Of a stretch of DNA of 64,000 bases, positions 52,679-62,250 are shown piece after piece. The DNA lies in the NCBI RefSeq assembly GCF_902686445.1, contig NC_062227.1, positions 16,840,178 to 16,904,177 on the forward strand, given 5' to 3'. This stretch comes from Sciurus carolinensis (taxonomy: Eukaryota > Chordata > Mammalia > Rodentia > Sciuridae). The position numbers were made by a program, and so were the translations under genes. Within the stretch, counting starts at the first letter, position 1; the number at the start of each line of letters is the position of its first letter. The notes under the pieces are model-generated. The model was not told the DNA's origin. It did not search any database and saw nothing but the letters and a program-made list of their open reading frames with translations.

Positions 52679-53399
52679 AGATTTTGAGATCATTCACACC
52701 TGAACCCCATGCCACTACAATCACAATCTACTCAACACTTTCTCACTCTTCTTTTCCTTCTGGTTATTTCCTTTGATAAATTCAAAGCAGAAGATAACTT
52801 GGTAAAATAAACAGCCCCATGGATGTGCTGGATCTTTCCTCTCAACTTAGGTATGGGGGAGATTGAGGAAATTATTTCCCTTGGTAACACCAGTTTCCCT
52901 AAAATAGGGTTAGCCTAAGCCACTTAGGCGTACCAGATCTGTACATATAAAATGCAAAGGAAGGGTTGGTTGTTCACCGTGTCTTTGATCCCCAGAGAAA
53001 TATTTGTAGGCAGAAGAAAGAAAAAATCCTTATCCAAATTTTAAGTTTCCTGTAGATATGTTTGCTGCAGTTCCTCTGAAGCTTCATTACAGTGAGATTA
53101 GATGCAGAAAATCATATCCATTGAATACTAATACAATTCTTACTAGTTCGTTCTTCACTTCCTTTTACCCTTCTCAGAGAATGCCTTGCTTTGTTACCAA
53201 TGCTTATTTGTCATGAAAGCAAAAGAAGCAAGTATTCAAAGTGGGAGTGACTGGCATTGAACATGTTGGGATTGGAGAGCAATATTTTCCTGGCTGCACT
53301 GGAAGACAGAGGTTTTATTACAACACAAGCAGTATTTTTGGGCCTTGGGCATCATGGGTTTCAATGAGTGGCATCCCTGAAATCCTGGCTGTGCTGCAG

Positions 53400-53529
53400 A
53401 TACCTTCTGATGTCACAGAAAGGCAGTAAGACAGCACAATGGCATCATGGTTCCCATGGCAACCAGAGATACTTCAGGTCCTGGCTGTTTCAGACCAAGA
53501 TCCCAGACAAGTGCCGTCTCAGCTGTGAC
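53400..53529 (+). other. E1-like block of unit 10 (open, donor lost)
   Basis: Preceded by GTGCTGCAG. The frame is open (YLLMSQKGSK, WHHGSHGNQRYFRSW, KIPDK) to CD, but the expected GATG/GTAAG is changed to GACAAGAAG, so the donor is gone and the frame runs on to a stop near 53560. Confidence 0.35.
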
Positions 53530-55704
53530 AAGAAGGGAGAAGAATTGAGTGAGAAGAATTGAATTCTGCTATTTTCAAGAAATTCAATGCCAACATCTTT
53601 CCCCAGGAGAAGAGAAACCTGAGTGTGTTGCTGCAGCGGGCCTGCAGGGCTGTGATAGATCCAGGTCCTTCCAGGACAAGGTCATCCCCTGAATCCTAAC
53701 AACCTGCAGTACCGTCCAAAACCGCTAGATGGCACTGTTCTTGTTTGGCTATACCAGGCTTCATGGCACTTGTACACCCTGATACTGCTGCAGGCAATTA
53801 GCCTTACCAAATCTAGAGGACCAGGGTGGGACCAAGAGGTGCCAGTAAACTCGTGTCTTAACCAGCTTAGCTTGGGTCACAATTGCCATTGCCCTCTGAA
53901 CCCACTCCTCCAGGACTGGGTCCACCTAAGATTGTGATGAGTCAGGGAACTAGTCCAGAACTCTAAAATTCTCAAGGAATGATGACTGTTGACAGCTCAG
54001 GAAAGGAGTATATGGTGCAAACCAGTGGGTTAGGTAATGAATGAATTGGAAAACATCACAGCAATGCTGGGGGGATGCTGCTCCTTTCCATGAATGCCCA
54101 AACAGGAGACAGCTAGCACCTGGGAAGTTTGACTTTTAAGTGGAAGTTGGTAGCTTCTCTGATCCCTCATAAGAAGAGGACAGAGTCAATCACTCACCAA
54201 GTGTGATGAATATCTGAAATGAGCTACCAAGGGAGGAGAGATGTTCTGTGCTCTCTCCCCTTTCCAGGTACAACCTACTTTACTGCTGCCTCACAACTAG
54301 GCTCCACACAGAAATTATATTGGTGTGAGTTTTCCAAGGGGTCCTTCACTTACCTTTAAATGCAGAAGAATCTGGCCAATCTGTCTTCACATGAATGTGC
54401 TTTCACTTGAAATGACTACTGAGTGGGACAAGGCCTAATGGGACAATACCAAGGTTCTTTTTACCAAACCCTAGTGGATGCATACTACAGGCCAGAGTCA
54501 TAGATACTGCCACCACTGTACTCCAAAGAAGTGAAAATGCTGGATAAAACAAGTGCCAGATATTGGCGTGATGAGCACAGTTTAACAGAGCATAATACCT
54601 AATTTGAACCTGCATTACAGTGAAAGAGAGGAATGTTTCAAAAGTTCAAAGCTGAGCATTGAAAAAGGAATGAGGAGAACACATTTTGGTGGCATTAAAA
54701 TCACAAGAATTTTGGAGATGATAACCAAGTTAACTGAAGAGATACTAAGAATAATGTCATTCTTAAAAGTTTCCTAAAATTTTCAGAATATTTCTTCAGT
54801 TTTATGATCTCTACAAAGACAGTGAGAATGAATAAGGTGATGATTGAGTGAACAATAAAAATTACTGACAAGTATTCGACTTGCAGAAAACATCAGGGTC
54901 CTCAGAAATATTTGGCCCTATCGTGTTTCTTACAAGGGAGAGCTGATTAAAACATGGTGGTTTTACTTTTCCGGCTGGCATACCTGGAATGGCATTCTTA
55001 AACCACAGCATCTACAGCCAAATATGTAAAATGAAACAAATACAAATTTTAAATGCAAAACTGAATGATGACTCTTGACATAAAAGTGCAGTACAACATG
55101 AGAAAATCAAACAAAAACATCTGTGTTAAAATACACAAAGAATACCCAATACTGATGACAACTGAAATTCAAAAACAGAAAATTTAAGGACCTGAAAATA
55201 TGATAGGACATACTGAGAAGAAGCAGATCTAAATTATTTTCAAAATTCAATCTATTCTATTCCTTTGTAATTGCTTATACCTATCAAAACATGATACACA
55301 ACAAACATCTCTGATTTCATTCTTTCAATGTGATCTATTTCAAATAGAGGTTATTCTGTCATTTCTTAAAGTACAGAGCACAATTAAATAATTCTTAGAA
55401 TCAGGGTAAAGATGAGACCACCACATCCCTCATTCTACACATCTCTTAAGAACTTTCATCAGCATTAGCACAAACTTTAACTACTTCATTATTATTGATA
55501 CCATACCTCCAATCATACAGAGAAAACAAGCCTTAAACACATCCTTGGCCTCCTGAATTATATCAGCAGAAGGATAGATATGTGTTCAGTAAAACTTCAT
55601 TCACTTTTATAAAACATAATATCTTCCCAATCCCAAGCACATCAGAATGAGAGAATGCAGGGACAAGGACAGCTGGCTCTTGTCTTCACTTCTCAGTTTT
55701 CCAG

Positions 55705-55845
55705 CTGACATTGAAGTTGACATGGAAAACTTCCAAGTGTTGAAGTTTATTTCATTTGCAATGAGCCTTTGTATGCACCCAGAAGACTACAGCTTTGCAA
55801 GGACTACTGAAGTTGACATTTTGAAATTCATGTTCTAAAAACCTG
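55705..55845 (+). other. E2-like block of unit 10, type B (open candidate exon)
   Basis: Acceptor TCTCAGTTTTCCAG, open frame DIEVDMENFQVLKF, MHPEDYSFARTTEVDIL, then TAA at the shared position and donor CTG/GTGAGA at 55846. One of the two best-preserved E2 copies. Confidence 0.42.
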
Positions 55846-57163
55846 GTGAGAATTTTCTTCTTGACGAACTTGTTGAGTAAATACACGCATCAGCATGTTC
55901 ATGAGAATGGTGTAACATATCCATTCTGAAGAGTTGTCTGATCACCAGGGATACATAGTCATAAGAAATTCCAGTCACTGGTGAAGCACTGCTGACTGCA
56001 ACTGCCTGTCTGTGCCGAAAAATCTCATTGGAATGAACTTCCCCTTCAAACTGATCTTTTCCAACATGTTGTATTCACTTGATTTGACAGAGAACAAAAT
56101 ATTGAGACACTGCAGGGTTGGCATTACCTGAAGAGACTCTTTAAGGTAGATGACTGGATCCACTTCCACTCTGCCTCTGTGAAATCCACTTCACTAAAAC
56201 CACTCTAATCCTAAGCCAAAAAATTTCTAATGAATTTTTAATTTTACTATTGCATAAATCCTTCAATTACCTTTGTTTCATATCAGAACCACAATCCAAT
56301 TTTTTTTTATCAGAAGTGAAAGATTTGTTACTGAATCCTTAAACATGAAAAAAGGTGCAACTGAGCAAGGAACTGAAAGTTATCTTAGTGATCCATTGTG
56401 GCCTAGGGTAGGAGGATAGGCAGGTCTATGTGGCAAACCTTAGGTCATTAATATAAAATGACATTTTTAGATCATTTATACCTGGACCCCATGTCACTAC
56501 AATCACAATGTACTCATTCCTTTCTCACTCTTCTTATTCCTCCTGGTCTTTTCCTTTGAAAAACTTGAAGCAGAAGATATCTTGTCAAAATGCACAGAAC
56601 CAAGAATGTGCTGTATCGTTACTCTCAACTCAGATATGGGGGAGGTTGATGCAGGTATTTCCCTTGGGCAATGCCAGTTTCCCTAAAATAGGGAAAACCT
56701 AAGTCACTTAGTTAGACCAGAACTGCAAATAAAAAACGCAAAGTAGGGTGGATGTTTCACTGGGGCAGGAAAAAAATATATCCTCTTCCAAATTTTAACT
56801 TTCTGTAGATATGTTTGCTGTAATTCCTCTGAACCTTCAGTACAGTGATATTAGATGCAGAAAATTATATCCAATGAACACTCATACACTTCCTTTCAAA
56901 ATCCTTCTCTATTCGTTTTGACCATTATCAGAGAAATTCTTTGCTTTTTTATGAGTGCTCTTGTGACATGAGAGCAAAAACACCAAGACCTCCAGTATTC
57001 AACATGGAAGTGACTTGCATCGGGCATGTTGGAATTGAAGGGCAATAGTTTCCAGGCTTTGGTGGGAGAATGCAGGTTTTCTTCCTCCCCAAGGGGCGGT
57101 TCTGAGCCTTGGGCATCATGAGTTTTAAGGTGTGGTGTCTCTCACATACTGGCTGCACAGTGG

Positions 57164-57288
57164 ATACCACCTTATAAAATGTGCCACGAGAGCAAAATGG
57201 AGTCACAATTCCCATGGCAACCCGAGATACTTCAGGTCCTGGTTGGTTCAGACCAAGTTTCAAGACAATCACCAGCTAATTTGTGATG
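57164..57288 (+). other. E1-like block of unit 11 (open, donor lost)
   Basis: Open frame (YHLIKCAT, HGNPRYFRSWLVQTK, DNHQLICD), five nucleotides shorter at the front than a standard E1. The donor GTAAG is replaced by TTTATAG, so the frame continues to 57335. Confidence 0.33.
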
Positions 57289-57671
57289 TTTATAGAGGAG
57301 ATGAAGGAAAAGAGGGCCCTGCTCTTTTCAAGTAATGCAATGGCAACATCTTCACCCAGGAGAACAGAAACCAGAGTGTGTTGGGGCAGCTGTCCCTTGA
57401 ACTTTTGAGAGATCCAGGTCCTTCCAGGACAAGGTCTTCCCCTGAAACCTAACAGCCTGCAGTATAGTACAGGACCTCTATTTGGTGCTGTACTCATTTG
57501 GCCACACCTAGCCTCATGGTGCTTGAGCACCCTGATACTGTTGCAGGCAATTAGACCTACCCAATCTAGAGGATCAGGGAGGCACTGAGTGGTACTAGAA
57601 ACCTCGTGGTTCAACCAGCTTAGCTCTGGTCACAATGTGCATTGCCCTCTGAACCCTCTTCTCCAGTTCTG

Positions 57672-57687
57672 CCCCCCCCCCCCCCCC
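57672..57687. repeat. Poly-C run (16 bases)
   Basis: An uninterrupted run of 16 Cs where other units read TCTGGGCTCACCTGGGATTTTGATGAG. It could be a real expansion or an assembly error. Confidence 0.85.
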
Positions 57688-59445
57688 GGGATTGTGATGA
57701 GTCAGGGAACTGCCCCAGGGATCTAACAGCCTCAAGGAATGATCACTCTCAACAGCTCAGGAAAGATGTGCATGCAGTGCAGACCTGTGTGTTAGGTAAT
57801 GACAGAAATGGGAAACATCACAGCAACTCTGGTGGGATGCAGTTCTATTCCTAGATTTCCAAAACAGGAGATAGTTGGAACCTGGTAAGTTTGAGTTCTA
57901 TGTGGAAGTGTGTGGTTTCTCTAAACAATAATGAGGCAAAAACAGAGCCTATCACTCAGCAAGTGTGATAGATGCCTGAAAGGGGCTAGCAAGGGAGGAG
58001 AGATGTTCTGTGCTCACTGCACATTCCCGGCCTGACCTACTTTGCTGTTACCTTACCACCATACTCCAATAAGTGATACTGATGGATGAAACAAGTGACA
58101 GATTATGGCATGCTGAGCACAGTTTATCAGGGTATAATGCCACATTTGAACCATGAATTACACTAAAAGAGAGGAGTGTTTCAAACTTTTAAAGTTGATC
58201 ATTAAAAATGTATGAAGAGAGGACATTGTGATGGCACTAAAACATAAGGTGTTTGGAGAGAGAACCAAGTTAAGTTAACAGACACCAAAAAAAGCTATTG
58301 TTAATAGTTTTCCAAAAAAATTCCAGCATATATCTACAGCTTCTTAAACTCTACAAATACAGCCAGATGTAACACAGAGATAATTGTGTGAGCCATGAAA
58401 ATTACTGACATGTAATCAACTTGCAAAGGACCTGAAAGCCCTTGGAAATTGTTGGCCCTATCCAGTTTCTTCCAAGGGGGAGTTTATTAGACATGCTAGT
58501 TTTGTTCACATTCCTCACACCGCAGCACCTACACCCAAGTATACAAGCTTAAACAAGTACAAATTTGTAAATACAACACTGAATGATGACTCAAAAGATA
58601 GAGTGCAGTATAGCTTCAGAAAATGAAACAAAAACACCTGTGCTAAAATACACAAAGAAGACCCATATAGAACAAAGCTGATATTCAAAAAGAAAAAAAA
58701 AAGCATAAGAAAAGAAAATGTGATAGTATTACTGAACAGGAATAGCAAATCCTAAGTTATTTACAAAATTCAAAATCCATTCTTTTCCTTTGTAAATGCT
58801 TATACCATCAATATATGCCACATAACTAATATCTGTGTTTTCATTCTTTCAATGTGATTTCTTTCAAATAGGTTTATGTCTCTAAGTTCTTAACCAACAA
58901 AGCACAATATAAAATTTCCAGAATCATGGTTCCTATGAGCACAACACATCCTTCACCCAATTCTATATAATATCTCTTAAGTACATGCATCAAACCAAGC
59001 ACACTCTTTAAAATTCTTCATTATTAATGATAGGAGACCTTCAATGATACAGGAAAAAAGTTTTAAATACATGCTTTTCTTCCTGAATGATATAACCAGA
59101 AGGTCAGATATGTCTTCAATAACAATACATTTACTTTTTAAAAATAATAATATCTTCCCAATGCCAAGCATATAAGAATGAGAGAAGGCAGGACCAAGGG
59201 CTTTGGTCTTTTGCCTTCCACTCTCAGTATTCCTGTTGACATTGAGATTGCCTTGGAAAACTCCAGGGTGTAGTAGTTCACTTCATTTGCTGAGATTATC
59301 AAGAGTACCTCTACTTTGCAAGGACTACTACTCTTGTCATTCTGATTTCATGCTTTAGAATCCTGGTGAGGATTTTGTTCTTCAAGATCCTGCTGAGTAA
59401 ATTCATGCATGAGCCTATTCCTGAGAATGATATACCCTATCCCTT

Positions 59446-60064
59446 TCTGAGAGTTTTCTTATCATCAGGAATATCTCTTTTTGCAAAATCCAGTTCACTG
59501 GGGAAGCAATGCTGACTGCAACCTCCACTGCATGCTGAAAACTCTCATTGAACTGAGCTTCTCCTTCAAAATTGTATTTTTTCAACCGTGGTGTATTCAA
59601 TTGAGTTGACAGAGAACAAAGCTTTGAGAAACTTCAGGTTTGGCATTATCTGAAGATGCTCTTTAAGGTAGGTGACTGAATCCACTTCCATTCTCACTCT
59701 GTGAAATGCTTTTCAGGGAAACCACCCCAAGTCTAAGCCACAAAATTGGTAATGAATATTTAATTTAACTTTTACAAAAATCCTGAAAGTAACCTTTGAT
59801 ACATATCTGGACCCACAGTTCAATGATGTACCATGAATCAACAGTTTGTCCTTGTCTCTTTAAGGAGTAAATAGGTTGTAACTGAGCAGTGAGCAGAAAG
59901 TTTTCCCAGTGATCCATGTTGGCCTGGAGTATGAGGAGATGCAGGTGTAGGAGGAAAACTTAATATGATCAGGTTGTTAATATAAAAGGAGATATTTGAG
60001 GTCATTCACACCTGATCAGTAAGTTACTGAAATCATAATCTCCTCAATCCTTTGTCACTCTTCT
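59446..60064 (+). repeat. Array unit 12, truncated by an LTR
   Basis: The first 619 bp of a unit, including the TATA-like motif at 59981-59989, ending at TTTGTCACTCTTCT where other units continue TATTCCTTCTGG. The next base starts an LTR. Confidence 0.87.
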
Positions 60065-60394
60065 TGTAGGGGTGCCAGGCTAGCTCAGGCACAGGTAAGG
60101 GCTACAGAGTAAAGACCCCTAGACTCTGGGAGTTGGGTGAAAGCAGTCTTATGGTGAGCAGTCTATAAACTCATTTACTGCAGGAACAGGTATACATTTT
60201 ATAAGTTTCTTGCCCAATCACAATGTGCTATGGGGGTTCACACCACCAGGTTCCTGTACAGGTTCCCTTGGTAACACTAGTTCAATTTGGGGCAGTTGTT
60301 TACTTTCCTAAGTGACAGGTGGAATGCTCCTCTCTGCAAGTTTACACACTTGAGACATTAACTGCTGGGAGCCAAGAACTAGGATTTCTCCCAA
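60065..60394 (-). mobile_element. Retroviral LTR, minus strand (3' LTR of an ERV)
   Basis: Directly after the array break the plus strand reads TGTAGGGGTGCC, the complement of an LTR ending in ...CCCCTACA. On the minus strand there is an inverted CCAAT (ATTGG, 60213-60219), a TATA box (TATAAAA, 60197-60203) and an AGTAAA variant of a poly-A signal near 60175. The 5' edge is uncertain. A TGT at 60357 pairs with the terminal ACA; alternatively the purine-rich tract (GGGGAAAATATTGGGAG) ends near 60394, as class II LTRs often begin with a TTGGGAG word. The length of about 295-330 bp suits a rodent class II ERV. Confidence 0.6.
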
Positions 60395-60563
60395 TATTTT
60401 CCCCATTTTTATTAATTTGGACAAGGGATGCCTTTAGGAGAACCTGATTGACCTGAACCCTTGTGAGTCTGTTGTTGAAAATGGACCACAAACATTTAAG
60501 AACTGCAAGTATTATAAGGAAGATTATGCAGACTAATCTTACCATTACAGCAGGATTTAGCAT
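60342..60563 (-). pseudogene. ERV env transmembrane C-terminus, remnant
   Basis: A 73-residue minus-strand frame. It has one strongly hydrophobic segment (about residues 8-27: VRLVCIIFLIILAVLKCLW), then a basic cytoplasmic-tail-like part ending in a motif like KNGENIG that overlaps the purine-rich tract. This is the layout of the env C-terminus just upstream of the 3' LTR in betaretrovirus-like ERVs. Upstream of the fragment the same frame has a stop (TAG near 60590), so env is broken. The family assignment is inference. Confidence 0.5.
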
Positions 60564-62250
60564 ATTAAGCAGGTTCTATTTAAAGATAATAACACAGACC
60601 TCTCCTGGGAGGGAGAAGGGGTCCATGGCTGATGTTCTAAAGTCCCAAGAAGTGAGCGCACCTTACATCCTTTATAGGTTAAGGTCCTTTTTGTTCTCCA
60701 GTTCTTTCCCCCTTATCTCCCCTTCTTGCCTATGTGATTAGGCCTAGTTTTGCAGATGAGATGCATAAAGTGAGAAGTGAATGGGCAGAGGAAGGCCAAT
60801 GAGATTCAGCCAGGAAAATCTGGTAATCAGTGTGCTCTGCAGATGCTTGATATTTCATTCTCCCAGGGGCAGTCTCCAACTTCCAGAGGCAGATGGATTT
60901 TATGGCCTCCCTTTCCTCGATTTGACTTGATCCCCTATTTCTACACTAACTGCCTGTCCCCAATTCTGGCTTCATTCCCTCTTTTTGCTTTAGAAACTCT
61001 TCACTGCTGTAAGGAAAGGAGGCAATGACTGCTCTGGCTGCTTTGAGCTGGAAGGGGACAACATGGGGTAAGCAGTTTGTAGTTCCCTCTTAGAAACCGA
61101 GTCAATGGAGGTATCCATGGTAGAAGTCTGGTTGGGGAAGAGCAGGGTTGTAAAGTCATCTGAGGGTAGGTGCTTCTATGAGACAAGAACAAAAAGATAT
61201 GAGTACTGAAATGAGATTAATACAAAACAAATGATGTGGCATATGGAACATGACATAAAGATGACAGAAATCAATAATCTATCATGAGGAGGTGGAAGAA
61301 CTGAGAAATTGTTCTCATAATAAGGCCTAACAGACTGGAGAGGACAAGATCTTCATGTGGAAACCTTAACATTGTCCAAGTTATCAGGAATGTAAACATC
61401 ACATTTAACTCTTATTGTCATTGATGTCCCCAGAAAATATGACTAAGCTACTTCATGTCATCTGATTTTGTAAAATATCCTTTTATTTGTATGACCTGTT
61501 TTTAGTGGAGATCTCTATATTTCTGTTACTTAGAGCTAGATAATCATACTAGTGAACATAAATTAAGCCTAAGTATGTAGCTTAGGAAGGTCTGTAGACC
61601 TTAAACTCACTAAATTTTTCTGACTCTGGCAGTTTCTCTTGATAGTTATAAGGCACATTTGCCTAAGAATCTCTTTTGTAGTTTCCAGTCTTTATTCTAG
61701 TGGGCTAACACAGGTGTATTATTTAAGTTAAATTTAAATATTGCTTCTGTTAAATGCTCAAGAATGGCTCTGTTTTGGTTTTAATGTTTTGCTAGATGTT
61801 TAATATCAAGTTGGTCAAATTGACTTGTTCCTGTCTTGTTAAGAGTCAGCTGAGTTCCCTCAGGGATCACTTGTGGGTAATTTGAGAGCTGCTTCTTAGC
61901 TCCTTTTGTGCCATTTGCTAGGTAGGGTATCCTTGATGAGATAGTTTCCCTTGGAAGCATTAGGACTGTCTCCCTTTTTCAATGACCCTCTTCTGCAGCA
62001 GGTGCACTGATTGGTTTTTCATCTTCCAGTGGTCTCATCAGTCTCCCTGATTGGAAGGTTGTGTGACCCAGAGTTGTGAAGCTCCTTAGCAAAGTCCTCT
62101 TGTTCCCTGGATTCAGGCTGATTTTGAGGGTAAGATCCAAATACTAAGTTTTCTTGGCCTCTGTATTTAATTTCAATCTCTAAGTTTGATCTTAACCATC
62201 CAGCAAGCCAGTCTCACCAGTCATAAAGTAAGAGTACTGGGTTTTAACTT
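60564..62250 (-). other. Eroded ERV interior (possible env), no intact frame
   Basis: The minus strand shows scattered open stretches in different frames rather than one gene. Examples are about 61008-61185 (contains the NQT sequon in one frame) and 62020-62213 (about 64 codons, with SYPQNQPESREQEDFAK). The distance from the LTR, up to about 2 kb, is what a degraded env would occupy. I could not confirm any domain. Confidence 0.3.

Larger units (their letters stand above)
52136..55924 (+). repeat. Array unit 10, standard length
   Basis: A unit of about 3789 bp and a good reference for the array. TATA-like motif 52670-52678, E1-like block 53400-53529 (donor lost), minus-strand donor-like site near 54351, type B E2-like block 55705-55845. 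Confidence 0.88.
55925..59445 (+). repeat. Array unit 11, ~220-bp deletion
   Basis: A unit of about 3521 bp. A deletion near 58054 joins GCTGTTACCTTAC directly to CACCATACTCC and removes the minus-strand donor-like site. The E1-like block 57164-57288 is open but lacks a donor. The E2-like block near 59237-59365 is type A and damaged. A C16 run lies at 57672-57687. Confidence 0.87.
4761..60064. repeat. Tandem array of a ~3.78 kb AT-rich unit
   Basis: Many anchors recur in the same order across 55 kb. One is CCTGAGAGTTTTCTAATCACC at 5546, 10459, 14250/21123, 24926, 30324, 34199, 48358, 52136, 55925 and 59446. Another is CCCATGGCAACCAGAGATA near 6868, 8090, 11780, 22455, 26255, 27860, 31640, 35540, 53455 and elsewhere. 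Copies without large rearrangements differ by scattered substitutions and small indels. The array begins before the window, because L1 element 1 interrupts a unit, and it stops at an LTR at 60065. Two L1s account for about 13.3 kb of the span. No known satellite, SINE or gene family was recognised in the unit. Confidence 0.95.

Noticed and set aside
5623..59600. Dozens of 60-110 codon open frames across the array on both strands
   Set aside because: Except for the E1/E2 frames and the minus-strand frame near the donor-like site, they are not shared between units and have no start context, motif or splice support. They are chance frames in repetitive DNA.
4761..60064. CRISPR or bacterial mobile element origin of the repeats
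   Set aside because: The period is kilobases, the sequence is interrupted by L1s, and everything else is mammalian in character.
60065..60394. A solo LTR
   Set aside because: An env-like frame and a purine-rich tract lie directly upstream on the minus strand, so at least part of the ERV interior is present.
60463..61028. Plus-strand open frames next to the LTR (60463-60741, 60777-61028)
   Set aside because: The LTR and env-like signals are on the minus strand. These frames have no recognisable domain and look like chance frames opposite ERV sequence.
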